From Rhodoblastus acidophilus (GTDB lineage Bacteria; Pseudomonadota; Alphaproteobacteria; Rhizobiales; Beijerinckiaceae), in the NCBI RefSeq assembly GCF_900187365.1, contig NZ_FYDG01000001.1, positions 124,001-188,000 on the forward strand: a stretch of 64,000 bases of DNA, written 5' to 3'. Below, piece after piece: positions 44,968-54,417 of this stretch; the first letter of the stretch is position 1, and every line of letters begins with the position of its first letter. The notes beneath the pieces are model-generated. The model did not search any database. It saw only the letters and a program-made list of their open reading frames with translations, and was not told the origin of the DNA. The translations under genes were made by a program, and so were the position numbers.

Positions 44968-46080
44968 ATGGTTGCCGAGGCCCTCATCGACATCAAGGCC
45001 GGCGCCGACCTGATCGAAGTCACAGGGTCCGGCGCCTGGGTGGCGGTCAACGCCCAGAAGCTTGAAACGCTTGTCGATCGCATATTTGCTTTCGACACGC
45101 GTCGCATCGTGATCGACGCGCGCGGCATCAGCCAGTTCGACACATTCGGCGCCGTCGCGCTGGACAGGCTCACGCGGGAGGACGGCCGTCGCCAGGTGCA
45201 GCTCACCGGCCTGTCGGCGCGCTATGCGGCGCTCTACGAAAAAGTGCGCGCGGCCGGCAAGGACGCGCCCGCGCCGCTTGTCAGGAAAGCCCTTTTCGCC
45301 GACGCGGCGGGAGGCGTGCGCGAACTCGGCGCGGACGCCCTGCGCTACCTGCGCATGATCGGCGCCTTCGCGCTCACGCTCGCCGGCGTCGCGGCGCGGC
45401 CCAGGCGCCTGCGGCTCGCATCGCTGGCGCATCAGATCGATCGCGTCGGCTGGACTGCCATCCCGATCATCGCGCTGATGACGCTGCTGATCGGCGGCAT
45501 CATCGCGCAGCAGGGGATCTATCACTTCCGGCGGTTCGGCGCGGACGATTATGTCGTCGATCTCGTCGCCATTCTCATCCTGCGCGAAATCGGCGTGCTG
45601 CTGGTGTCGATCATGGTCGCCGGACGTTCGGGCAGCGCCTATACCGCCGAACTCGGCTCGATGAACATGCGCGAGGAGATCGACGCTCTGCGCACCATGG
45701 GCCGCGATCCCCAGGAGGTGCTGATCCTGCCGCGCGTGCTCGCGCTCGTGATGGCGCTGCCCGCCCTGACCTTTCTGGGATCGATGGCGGCGCTGTTCGG
45801 CGGCGGACTGGTCGCCTGGGTCTATGGCGGCATGGACCCCGCCATATTCGTCGCGCGGCTGCGCGAAGCCGTTTCCATGAGCGATTTCGAGGTCGGCATG
45901 ATCAAGGCGCCGTTCATGGCGCTGGTGATCGGCATCGTCGCCTGCACGGAGGGGCTGAAGGTGCAGGGCAGCGCGGAATCGCTGGGGCTGCAGACCACGA
46001 CCTCGGTGGTGAAATCCATTTTCATGGTCATCGTGCTCGATGGCTTCTTCGCCATGTTTTTTTCGTCGATCGGCATGTGA
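44968..46080 (+). CDS. mlaE: MlaE-type ABC permease with N-terminal STAS domain
   Basis: The 370-residue protein starts at an ATG preceded by GGGAGAGGG. Residues 1-110 form a STAS-like domain (LETLVDRIFAFDTRRIVIDA), the role of separate MlaB in other bacteria. The rest is the MlaE permease: LIGGIIAQQGIYHFRRFGA, AGRSGSAYTAELGSMNMREE and FMALVIGIVACTEGLKVQGS. The complex moves phospholipids between the inner membrane and the periplasm to keep outer-membrane asymmetry. A frame open upstream to 44746 is not supported as coding. Confidence 0.88.
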   Translation: MVAEALIDIKAGADLIEVTGSGAWVAVNAQKLETLVDRIFAFDTRRIVIDARGISQFDTFGAVALDRLTREDGRRQVQLTGLSARYAALYEKVRAAGKDAPAPLVRKALFADAAGGVRELGADALRYLRMIGAFALTLAGVAARPRRLRLASLAHQIDRVGWTAIPIIALMTLLIGGIIAQQGIYHFRRFGADDYVVDLVAILILREIGVLLVSIMVAGRSGSAYTAELGSMNMREEIDALRTMGRDPQEVLILPRVLALVMALPALTFLGSMAALFGGGLVAWVYGGMDPAIFVARLREAVSMSDFEVGMIKAPFMALVIGIVACTEGLKVQGSAESLGLQTTTSVVKSIFMVIVLDGFFAMFFSSIGM

Positions 46081-46865
46081 GCATGGATGCGCAGGGCGAG
46101 ATCGCGATAGACTTGCAGGACGTCGTCGTGGCGTTTGGCGCGCGCGTCGTCATCGATCGCCTGTCGCTCACAACGAAGCGTGGCGAAATCTTCGGACTGG
46201 TTGGCGCATCCGGCGGCGGCAAATCCGTCCTGTTGCGGGCCATGCTCGGCCTGCTGCCCAAGACGGCGGGCAGGATCGCGATCCTCGGGACGGATCGCGA
46301 CGCCGCCAGCCCCGCCGAATTGCAGGCGCTGGAGCGGCGCTGGGGCGTGCTCTACCAGCAGGGCGCCCTGTTCTCCTCGCTGACGGTGTTGCAGAACGTC
46401 GAATTTCCCATGCGCGAATATCTGAAACTGTCGCCGCGCATGATGCGCGAGGTGGCGATGGCGAAGCTCGACATGGTCGGGCTCGCCCCGCGCGACGGCG
46501 AAAAACTGCCGTCGGAACTTTCCGGCGGCATGACCAAACGCGTCGCGCTCGCCCGCGCGCTGGCGCTCGACCCGGACATCGTCTTCCTCGACGAGCCGAC
46601 CTCGGGGCTGGACCCGATCGCGGCCGGCGAATTCGACAGCCTCATCAAGACGCTTCAGGACACGCTCGGCCTGACGGTCTTCATGATCACCCACGATCTC
46701 GACTGCCTCAGGCTGGTCTGCGACCGCATCGGCGCGCTTGCGGACGGCCGCATCGTCGAAGTCGGCGCGATGGACGCGATGCGCGCGTCCGCCCACCCCT
46801 GGGTGCAAGCCTATTTTCGCGCCGCCCGGAGCCATTCCGGACAGGGCGCTCAAACCTTGGTGTGA
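46077..46865 (+). CDS. mlaF: MlaF-type ABC ATPase
   Basis: The 262-residue ATPase has Walker A GASGGGKSVLL, Q-loop YQQGALFSSLTV, signature ELSGGMTKRVALARALA, Walker B DIVFLDEPTSGLD and switch THDLD. SGGM-T-KR is typical of the MlaF/MCE-linked group. It powers lipid transfer by the MlaE permease. A GTG start overlaps the mlaE stop (GTGA); ATG 46083 two codons later is an alternative. Confidence 0.88.
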   Translation: MSMDAQGEIAIDLQDVVVAFGARVVIDRLSLTTKRGEIFGLVGASGGGKSVLLRAMLGLLPKTAGRIAILGTDRDAASPAELQALERRWGVLYQQGALFSSLTVLQNVEFPMREYLKLSPRMMREVAMAKLDMVGLAPRDGEKLPSELSGGMTKRVALARALALDPDIVFLDEPTSGLDPIAAGEFDSLIKTLQDTLGLTVFMITHDLDCLRLVCDRIGALADGRIVEVGAMDAMRASAHPWVQAYFRAARSHSGQGAQTLV

Positions 46866-46871
46866 GCAATC

Positions 46872-47978
46872 ATGGAAACGAGCGCGCGTTACGCCATCGT
46901 CGGTTTCTTCACCATCGCCAGCCTTGTGGCCGGCTTCCTGTTCGTGCACTGGCTGCACAATTCCGGCGGCGCCGAACAGGCGCTGTACTGGATCCGGTTC
47001 GAACAGCCGGTGATCGGCGTGCGGCCCGGCGTGTCCGTGCTGTTCAATGGCTTGCGCGTCGGCGAGGTGCGTCAGGTCAGCCTTTCGGCCGCCGATCCAA
47101 AGGAGGTTCGCGCCCTGGTCGCGGTCGATCCGACGACGCCGGTGCGCGCGGACACCACGATCGTCATCGACACGCAGGGCCTGATGGGCTCCGCCGTCGT
47201 GTCCATGGTCGGCGGCTCCGTGGATGCCGAGATCAAGCGCGAAGCCCGCGCGGGACCGCCGACCCTGGCCGCATCCGCGCAAGCCGGGCAGACGCTGTCC
47301 CAGTCCGCCAAGGCCACGCTGAAAAAGATCGACGAAATCCTGAACGACAATTCGGACGCGCTGCGCAGCGCCATCGCCAACATCAGCACGTTTTCGGCGG
47401 CGCTGGGGCGCAACGCCGACAAGGTCGACGATATTCTGGGCGGACTCGCGAAACTTTCGGGCGGCGGGGCGGTGAAGCCGCAGCGCACCTTCGATCTGGC
47501 GACGCCGCAGATCGCGCCCGGCAAGGCCAGCGACGCGCAGGTGGCGATCCCGGACCTGTCCGGCCTGATCGTGTTCGAGACGCAACGCCTGCTGTCATCG
47601 CCCCGCCGCGGCGAAATCGCGCAGATCGAAGGCGGACAGTGGAGCGACACCCTGCCGAAACTTGTGCAGGAAAAAATGCTGCAATCCCTTGAGGCGGCGG
47701 GGTTCAAGAATGTGGCGAAGAGTTTCGACGGGTTCGCGGCGCAATACCAGCTCATCCTCGACATTCGCGCGTTCGAGATCAGCCTCGATCCGCAGATGGA
47801 GGCGAAGGTCGAGCTGAACGCCAAGCTCGGCAAGGGCGGCGCCATCGTCGCCACGCGCAGTTTCACCGGTGCGGCCCCGGCGAACAGCGCCGAGGCGCCG
47901 GACGCCGCCGCGGCGCTCAGCATCGCCTTCGGCAAGGTCGCGGCCGACCTCGCATCCTGGTTGCGCGGCAAAATCTAA
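46872..47978 (+). CDS. mlaD: MlaD MCE protein fused to a PqiC-like auxiliary domain
   Basis: Residues 7-27 form a membrane anchor (AIVGFFTIASLVAGFLFV). Residues 40-118 are the MCE lipid-binding domain (IGVRPGVSVLFNGLRVGEV, DTQGLMGSAVVSMVGG), then a helical linker. Residues about 195-365 resemble the ABC-type transport auxiliary (PqiC/DUF330) lipoprotein domain: IPDLSGLIVFETQRLLSSP, GGQWSDTLPKLVQEKMLQSL and IAFGKVAADLASWL. In other bacteria this last domain is a separate lipoprotein. Here it is tethered by the MlaD helix, making a three-gene lipid transporter. Confidence 0.78.
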   Translation: METSARYAIVGFFTIASLVAGFLFVHWLHNSGGAEQALYWIRFEQPVIGVRPGVSVLFNGLRVGEVRQVSLSAADPKEVRALVAVDPTTPVRADTTIVIDTQGLMGSAVVSMVGGSVDAEIKREARAGPPTLAASAQAGQTLSQSAKATLKKIDEILNDNSDALRSAIANISTFSAALGRNADKVDDILGGLAKLSGGGAVKPQRTFDLATPQIAPGKASDAQVAIPDLSGLIVFETQRLLSSPRRGEIAQIEGGQWSDTLPKLVQEKMLQSLEAAGFKNVAKSFDGFAAQYQLILDIRAFEISLDPQMEAKVELNAKLGKGGAIVATRSFTGAAPANSAEAPDAAAALSIAFGKVAADLASWLRGKI

Positions 47979-47987
47979 CGTCGCGCC

Positions 47988-48554
47988 TCAGCGCCAGCTG
48001 GCGTGGTCCGGGTTGGGTTCGCGCAGCAATTCCTGAATGTTGGCCTCGATGATGCGATAGCCGACATTGCCATAGAGGGTCTGCCGGCCCTGGTTCAGAC
48101 TCATGGTCGGGCTGCCTTTCACGCCGAGGCTCTCGGCCTCCCTGTAGTCGCGGTCCAGCAGGGCGTGGGCGCGGCCGTCGGCGAGGTGTTTCCGCGCCCG
48201 GTCGGCGTCGGCGCCGGCCTGCCGGCCGACCTCCTGCTGAACATCCAGCCGCGCGACATCGAGGCCTTGGACGAAAAACGCTTCGCGCATCCGGCGCAGC
48301 ACGGTTGCGGATGTTCCCGGCGCCACGGCGCCCTCCTGCTCGGTGAGTTGCACGGCCTTGAGGTAGAGATGCGGCGACAGCGACGACGCCGGTCGAACCT
48401 TGCGCCAGAGATCGGGATGAAGCGGCCTTTCGGGGAATTGAAGCTTTCGCGCCCGGTTGACGCGAATCGTGATCGTGCCAACTGCGCAGCCGCAGATTTG
48501 CGCCGCCTGTGCGTACGCGTGGCCCGCCGCGCCGACCAGCAGCAACGGTTCAAG
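47988..48554 (-). pseudogene. 5'-truncated DsbA-like protein joined to a sigma-factor region 4 fragment
   Basis: The last 149 codons (48437 to 47991) encode the back half of a DsbA-family thioredoxin-fold protein: LYLKAVQLTEQEGA, RRMREAFFVQGLDVARLDV, VKGSPTMSLNQGRQTLYGN, VGYRIIEANIQELL. The N-terminal CxxC half is missing. Directly upstream in the same frame (48554-48438) is YAQAAQICGCAVGTITIRVN followed by RARKL, which is sigma-70 region 4 (helix-turn-helix) sequence. No plausible start with a ribosome site precedes it. It appears to be a deletion junction between two genes. An overlapping long antisense frame extends to 49706 but is a shadow. Confidence 0.6.
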
Positions 48555-48803
48555 CGACCGCGGCCGAAGCCGACAAGGACGATGCGCCAGCGGTCTGGTC
48601 AGCGCAGCCAAAACCCGCGCCCGACGAACACGGGTGACGCCGGGCTTCTGAAATGAACCGGCGGAAAAAGATGCTGAATGGGTCGGCATGCGTTGCGCCG
48701 CGAAACGAAGCTCAGGCGATAGACGGTTGTATTGAATTCTTGGCGGCGCATTATGGGCGCGCCCGATCCGGGCGCCAAAGGGCGCATCCAGCGCTGAGGT
48801 CCC

Positions 48804-49718
48804 ATGACCGTCTTCAGCGTGAACCATGTCACGACCTACGCCTATGCGGAGCCCGTTCGCCTGGGAGAGCATCGCATGATGCTGCGTCCGCGCGACAGCA
48901 ACGACCAGCGCCTGCTCGAAGCCAGTCTCGCCATCGATCCGCCACCCAAAACCTTGCGCTGGATTCACGATGTCTTCGACAATTGCGTCGCGGTCGCCAC
49001 CTTTTCGGGCGAAACCCGAGAACTGCGGGTGGAAAACAGGATCACGCTGGAGCATACGCCCTTCGAGGGCGACGAATTCCTGCTGGACGACAGCGCGCGG
49101 TTTTATCCCTTCGCCTATGACGCGGAAGAAACGCCGGACCTCGCCCGCTCGATCGAACGGCATTCTCCCGATCCCTCGGGCGAGCTTGACCGCTGGGTGC
49201 GGCATTTCCTGCATCCGGGGCGGCCGACCGAAACCGGAGAACTTCTGATGACGCTGAATTACGCGATCAAGGAGGGATTTTATTACGAGCGCCGCGTCGA
49301 AAAGGGCACGCAGAGCGCGCTCGAGACCTTGGCGCGCCGGCGCGGCTCCTGTCGCGATTTCGCGACCTTGATGATGGAGGCGGCGCGGGCGCTGGGCTTC
49401 GCCGCCCGGTTCGTTTCCGGTTACCTCTATGTGCCCGATTGCGACGGCGAGAACCGCCATCTGGGCGGCGGCTCGACCCATGCGTGGCTCCAGATCTATC
49501 TCCCCGGCTCGGGCTGGGTCGAGTTCGATCCGACCAATGGCATCGTCGGCAATCGCGACCTCATCCGCGTGGCGGTCGCGCGCGAGGCCCGCCAGGCCAT
49601 CCCGCTCTACGGCAGCTATTTCGCCGACAACGCGACCGCAAGCACGATGGACGTCGAGGTCCGCGTTCGCCAGTCGCCCTCGTGCGAATTGCCGAGCGCG
49701 CCGCATCGAAACCTTTAG
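48804..49718 (+). CDS. Transglutaminase-like cysteine protease family protein
   Basis: The 304-residue protein has a beta-rich N-terminal domain (MTVFSVNHVTTYAYAEPVRL) and a transglutaminase-like core. The catalytic Cys is in RRRGSCRDFATLMMEAARAL, His in GGGSTHAWLQIYLPG and Asp in WVEFDPTNGIVG. The family cleaves or crosslinks peptides and isopeptides and often sits in pairs. All three catalytic residues are present. A second family member follows 75 bases downstream in the same direction. Confidence 0.83.
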   Translation: MTVFSVNHVTTYAYAEPVRLGEHRMMLRPRDSNDQRLLEASLAIDPPPKTLRWIHDVFDNCVAVATFSGETRELRVENRITLEHTPFEGDEFLLDDSARFYPFAYDAEETPDLARSIERHSPDPSGELDRWVRHFLHPGRPTETGELLMTLNYAIKEGFYYERRVEKGTQSALETLARRRGSCRDFATLMMEAARALGFAARFVSGYLYVPDCDGENRHLGGGSTHAWLQIYLPGSGWVEFDPTNGIVGNRDLIRVAVAREARQAIPLYGSYFADNATASTMDVEVRVRQSPSCELPSAPHRNL

Positions 49719-49793
49719 GCGGGGAACCTGAACGCCCGCCTCACGTTCAACTCACAGCTTCGGCGTGATCTTGCGCAGGAAATGAGACGACAT

Positions 49794-50627
49794 ATGTTGA
49801 TTGAGGCTGGATTTGATATCGCATTCGACTGTCCGGCGCAGACTCCGATGCTGCTGCAGTTGAATGTCCATCCCTCGCGCGAGCCCGACCTCCTGACGCC
49901 GGACCGGATCCGTTCCGATCCCGCGGTTCCCCAGAGCGCCTATGTCGATCTGTTCGGCAACCGCGTCACGCGCCTGGAAGTCCCGCCGGGACGCATCACC
50001 TTCAGCAACCGCTTCACCATAGCGGACAGCGGCGAAGCGGACCCGACGCCGCCCGACGGCGCCTTGACGCCGATCTCCGCCCTTCCCGACGCCGTGCTGC
50101 TCTATCTCACCTCGAGCCGCTATTGCGACAGCGACAAGCTCTCGGATTTCGCCTGGTCCCATTTCGGCAAGGTCGCCGGCGGCGCCCGGCGCGTACAGGC
50201 GATCTGCGATTTCGTCCACGACAAGATCCGCTTCAGCTACCCCGACGCCCGGCCCACGCGATGCGCCAGCGATTCGCTTGACGAAGGCGTGGGCGTCTGC
50301 CGCGATTTCGCCCATCTCGCCATCGCGCTCTGTCGCTGCATGAATATTCCCGCGCGTTACGCGACGGGCTATCTCGGCGACATCGGCGTTCCGCCCGATC
50401 CCGCGCCGATGGATTTCAGCGCCTGGTTCGAGGCGTTCCTTGAGGGCCGCTGGTATACGTTCGACGCGCGCCACAACCAGCCGCGCATCGGCCGGGTTGC
50501 GATGGGCTATGGACGCGACGCCGCCGACGTCCCGCTCACGACCGCCTTCGGCGTCGCCACGCTGGTCCGTTTCGAAGTCGTGACTCGCGCGTCGAGCCAG
50601 CAGGGAAGAGCCAACCCGGCGGCTTGA
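49794..50627 (+). CDS. Transglutaminase-family protein, second copy with Ser at the expected His
   Basis: The 277-residue protein begins MLIEAGFDIAFDCPAQTPML and has the core Cys in EGVGVCRDFAHLAIALCR. At the position where the catalytic His is expected (HAW in the upstream copy) the sequence is PMDFSAWFEAF, with Ser instead. GRWYTFDARHNQPRIGRV follows with the Asp. Either the subfamily uses another residue or this copy is not a canonical enzyme. ATG 49794 is preferred to 49782 by the GAGA spacing. Confidence 0.75.
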   Translation: MLIEAGFDIAFDCPAQTPMLLQLNVHPSREPDLLTPDRIRSDPAVPQSAYVDLFGNRVTRLEVPPGRITFSNRFTIADSGEADPTPPDGALTPISALPDAVLLYLTSSRYCDSDKLSDFAWSHFGKVAGGARRVQAICDFVHDKIRFSYPDARPTRCASDSLDEGVGVCRDFAHLAIALCRCMNIPARYATGYLGDIGVPPDPAPMDFSAWFEAFLEGRWYTFDARHNQPRIGRVAMGYGRDAADVPLTTAFGVATLVRFEVVTRASSQQGRANPAA

Positions 50628-51138
50628 GCCGCCTGATGCAGCCAATTTATCCAAGGACGCATCGGCCGCGAGCCTCGGGAGCGGAGCTGCGCAGTTAAAG
50701 GTTCCGCGCCCGCGACGAACGTTCCCAGAGCAAGCAAGGTCATCATGGCCGGTAAGCCAGCCCGACGCGTTCGCCAGGTCTGGAGATCCGGCGCCGACGC
50801 GATGCGCGCTGGCGTCCGCCCCGTCGTTCCAACCTGGGTCTTGCGCCGGGATATCGAAAAGTCCAGCTGGGCTCGAATCCAGAAAACACGCCAGGAGCGA
50901 TTGTTTTCAGCGCGGCGCGTCTTATTTTCAGCTATCGACCGGCCAGCGTCGTCTGCGAACCGGACCTTCACTCTGCGCCCGCTTCCCTTGCATCAGGGCG
51001 TTGATCTCATCAGCCCGGATCCGCCCGCCGACCGCCCAGCTCCGCTTACGCGTTCGTTCATTTTTCGAACCTGTGTTACATCGACCCCGATTTTGCCTTG
51101 TTATCCGATCAAAAGCGCAATTGGCTGAGTCGGGAAAA
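50628..51138. other. 511-base gap upstream of the first CheB/CheR kinase
   Basis: Open frames occur on both strands (for example 50745-51128 plus), but none has a ribosome site and a plausible product together. I see no strong terminator. The promoter of the CheB/CheR-kinase operon presumably lies near its right end. Confidence 0.4.
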
Positions 51139-54100
51139 ATGTCTGAGGCGGGGCCCGTGACAAATCAACAGCCGCTTTTTCCCGTGGTCGGCGTTGGCGC
51201 CTCAGCCGGGGGCCTGCGGGCGCTGGAGTGTTTTTTCGAAACCATGCCTGCGGCGCCTGGGATGGCGTTCGTTGTTTTGATGCATTTGGCGCCGGACAAG
51301 CACAGCCTTCTCACGGAAATACTGTCGCGCTTGACCAACATGAGCGTCACCGTCGCGCAGGATGGCTTGGTCGTTGAGAAAAACAACGTCTATGTCCTGC
51401 CGCCAAATGCGACGCTCGCCATGGCCAGCGGAACCCTAAAGCTTCACGTCACTGACGCCTTGCACCACGAACGCGCGCCGATCGACGCTTTTTTTTCTTC
51501 GCTGGCGTGTGATCGGGGGAATTATGCGGTTGGCGTCGTGCTGTCGGGCAACGGCAACGATGGCGTGCTCGGCGTCAAGGCGATCAAGGAAGCAGGCGGC
51601 TTCACCCTGGCCCAGACAAGGGATTCGAGCGGTCCGGACTTCTCTGGCATGCCTGACAGCGCCATAGCGAGCGGCATGGTGGATTTCGCCATATCCGTTC
51701 GTTCCATGCCGGACCGGCTGGCCAAAATCTTTCAAGCGCCTGATGGAGCAGGCGATTCGGCGGCGCGGAGCGAAGAAAGCGAGGAGGAGGCCGTCGCCGA
51801 AGGTGCGCGCGCCGCCATTTGCGCCTTGTTGATCCGCAAGACGGGCCATGATTTCAGTGGCTACAAAACCGGCACATTCATGCGCCGCGTCCACCGTCGC
51901 CTGAAGATGCATCAATGCGCAAACGTCGCCAATTACATCCAGCTGCTCGAAAGCGACTCCCATGAAGCGACGCAACTGTTTCATGATTTGATGATTAATG
52001 TGACCGACTTTTTCCGCGACAGGGAAGCTTTCGAAGCCTTGCGGCAGACGGTGATTCCTCGCCTGTTCGAGGGCAAGGGCGCTTCCGACTGGGTCCGGGT
52101 CTGGACGCCGGGTTGTTCGACCGGGGAGGAGGCGATTTCCATCGCCATTCTGCTGCGTGAATACATGGACGGCCTGCCGTCTCCGCCGCGCGTGACGGTT
52201 TTCGCCACCGATATCGACGAAAACGCGCTGGCGAAGGCGCGCGCCGGGCGCTATCCGGAGCAATTGCTGCGTCACGTGTCCCCTGAAAGGCGTGATCGCT
52301 TTTTCATCGCGTATCCCGGCGGCTATATGGTCGCGCCGGTGGTGCGCGACATCTGCGTCTTCTCTCCGCACAATATTCTGCGCGACCCGCCGTTCTCGCG
52401 CATGGACATGATTTCGTGCCGGAACCTGCTGATCTATTTCGACGCCGAGGCGCAGCGGCGGGCGTTCCCCCTGTTCCATTACGCGCTTCGGCCAGGCGGC
52501 TTCCTTTTTTTGGGCCTGTCCGAAACCATCGGCCGCTTCAGCGATCTCTTTGCCCCTTTCGACAACGTCAAATGCGTTTACCGGGCCAGCGAGGCCTCCC
52601 GGACGACGCGCTTGCCTTTGTCGGTCTCCGGCCTGCCGCTTGCTCCTTTCGCCGGTCGGCCCTCGGACGCCGCCTCCGCCAAGGGCGCGTTGCAGCTTCG
52701 CGAGGTCGTCGAAAGCCGCGTCGCTCGCCTGACGCCGCCGCACGTGGTGGTGGCCGCTGACGGCGAAATTCTCTATGCCTCGGCGCGAACCGGCAAATAT
52801 CTCGAACTCGCTCCGGGCGCGCCGAACCGCCAGTTGCTGACGATGGCGCACAAGGATCTGAGGCTGGATTTGCGCGGCGCGTTGCGCGAGGCATTGCAGA
52901 CCGGGCAAATCACCGAGCGCGCCAACGTCAGATTCGAAACGGAAAACCAGGGCTTCGATTATGTGTCGCTGCGGGTCGAGCCCTTGCCCGAACGCACCGG
53001 CGACGTTCCCGAATTGCTGATCGTCTTCAGGGAATGCGCGCCAGGCGCCGGCGAAGCCGCGCCCGGGTGCGCCCATCCGCCGGCGCCGGAAGCCAACCGC
53101 GTCGACGCCGAATTGCGTGATGCGCGCAAACAATTGCATACGACCATCGAGGAATACGAAATTGCGCTCGACGAACTCCGGTCGGCCAATGAACAGATGA
53201 TGTCGTTGAACGAAGAATTGCAATCCAGCAACGAGGAACTGGAATCCTCGAAGGAGGAATTGCAATCGGTCAACGAAGAAATGCAGACGGTCAATCAGGA
53301 GATCCTGAATAAGGTTCAGGATCTCGATCGCGCCAACGCCGACCTGAGCAATGTTTTCGTCAGCGTGCGGATCGCTGCGATCTTTCTCGATCGCCATCTG
53401 GCGATCCGAAGCTTCACCCCGCCGTCGGCGCAATTGTTCAATCTCATTTCGACGGATGTCGGCCGTCCGCTCACCCATCTCACGACCACGCTCGATTATC
53501 CGGGGTTGGAAGACGATCTGCGCAAGGTGCTCGACGGCGGCGGTCCGGTCGAGCTGAGCGTTCGCAACAAGGACGCCGACCCGCGATACTACCTGATCCG
53601 GCTGACGCCGGATTGCGATTCAGCCGGGGCGGTCAACGGCGTCGTCGCGACTTTCATTGATGCGCCGAGCCTGTCGCGCGCGGAGCAATCCATTGAGCGG
53701 TTGTTCGCCGAACGCCTGAAGGCCATGCAGGCCATGGCGGCCGGCCTTGCGCATGAAATCAACCAGCCGCTCGCGGCCATCGTCATGTATCTCGAAGCGT
53801 TGCGCCGGCAGGCGGCGGCGAAACCCGACGCTCGACCGGCGAGTCTTGAAACGTTGCTGGACAAGGTGATCGGCCAGAGTTTGCAGGCGGGACGCATTAT
53901 CCACAATCTCCGCGAGTTCATCTCGCAGAACGAGCCCAACACGACAATTTTCAGTCTGCACGATCTGATCCGCGAAACCGTCGACCAGTTCAAGGCCGTC
54001 GCCCAGTCGGACGCGCCGCTGCTGACCCTCGCCTTGAACGCCGAAAATGACCGTGCGGTCGCCGACAGGACCCAGATCAATCAAGTTCTGGTCAATTTGA

Positions 54101-54417
54101 TGAAAAACGGCCAGGAGGCGATGGAGGGCTCCAGCCAGCGCGAATTAACCATCAGGACGTCCCGGATCGAAGATGACATGGTTCGGATCGACGTCGCCGA
54201 CACCGGCGCCGGCCTCGACAGCGCGGTGCAAAGCCGATTGTTCGAGCCTTTCCTTTCCACCAAAATGCGAGGCATGGGAATAGGCCTGCCGATCTCGCGC
54301 AAGATCATCGAGGCCCACAGCGGGAAACTCTGGGCTAGCCCCAACCCTTGCGGCGGTGCGGTCTTCAGCTTCACTTTGCCGCTCGCCGCCCATGTTTCGT
54401 CGGAGATCGTTGCATGA
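51139..54417 (+). CDS. CheB-CheR-PAS-HisKA sensor kinase (type 1)
   Basis: The 1092-residue soluble protein fuses a CheB methylesterase (GVGASAGG, LMHLAPDKHS, VLSGNGNDGVLG; residues 10-190), a CheR methyltransferase (FFRDREAFEAL, TPGCSTGEEAISIAILL, DMISCRNLLIYFD; about 220-480), and a long Glu/Gln/Asn-rich coiled coil (about 657-737). A PAS domain follows. A HisKA has its phospho-His in LAHEINQPLAAIVMYLEALR (about 872), and a HATPase has VLVNLMKNGQEAME and GMGIGLPISRKIIEAHSG. It probably senses a signal through methylation-linked modules and phosphorylates the FixJ-like regulator that overlaps its stop by four bases. ATG 51139 follows GGGAAAA. Confidence 0.88.
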   Translation: MSEAGPVTNQQPLFPVVGVGASAGGLRALECFFETMPAAPGMAFVVLMHLAPDKHSLLTEILSRLTNMSVTVAQDGLVVEKNNVYVLPPNATLAMASGTLKLHVTDALHHERAPIDAFFSSLACDRGNYAVGVVLSGNGNDGVLGVKAIKEAGGFTLAQTRDSSGPDFSGMPDSAIASGMVDFAISVRSMPDRLAKIFQAPDGAGDSAARSEESEEEAVAEGARAAICALLIRKTGHDFSGYKTGTFMRRVHRRLKMHQCANVANYIQLLESDSHEATQLFHDLMINVTDFFRDREAFEALRQTVIPRLFEGKGASDWVRVWTPGCSTGEEAISIAILLREYMDGLPSPPRVTVFATDIDENALAKARAGRYPEQLLRHVSPERRDRFFIAYPGGYMVAPVVRDICVFSPHNILRDPPFSRMDMISCRNLLIYFDAEAQRRAFPLFHYALRPGGFLFLGLSETIGRFSDLFAPFDNVKCVYRASEASRTTRLPLSVSGLPLAPFAGRPSDAASAKGALQLREVVESRVARLTPPHVVVAADGEILYASARTGKYLELAPGAPNRQLLTMAHKDLRLDLRGALREALQTGQITERANVRFETENQGFDYVSLRVEPLPERTGDVPELLIVFRECAPGAGEAAPGCAHPPAPEANRVDAELRDARKQLHTTIEEYEIALDELRSANEQMMSLNEELQSSNEELESSKEELQSVNEEMQTVNQEILNKVQDLDRANADLSNVFVSVRIAAIFLDRHLAIRSFTPPSAQLFNLISTDVGRPLTHLTTTLDYPGLEDDLRKVLDGGGPVELSVRNKDADPRYYLIRLTPDCDSAGAVNGVVATFIDAPSLSRAEQSIERLFAERLKAMQAMAAGLAHEINQPLAAIVMYLEALRRQAAAKPDARPASLETLLDKVIGQSLQAGRIIHNLREFISQNEPNTTIFSLHDLIRETVDQFKAVAQSDAPLLTLALNAENDRAVADRTQINQVLVNLMKNGQEAMEGSSQRELTIRTSRIEDDMVRIDVADTGAGLDSAVQSRLFEPFLSTKMRGMGIGLPISRKIIEAHSGKLWASPNPCGGAVFSFTLPLAAHVSSEIVA

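Noticed and set aside
47988-49706. A single 572-residue minus-strand protein
   Set aside because: Its first two thirds are antisense to the transglutaminase-family gene; only the last part (48554-47988) shows recognisable sigma and DsbA-like sequence.
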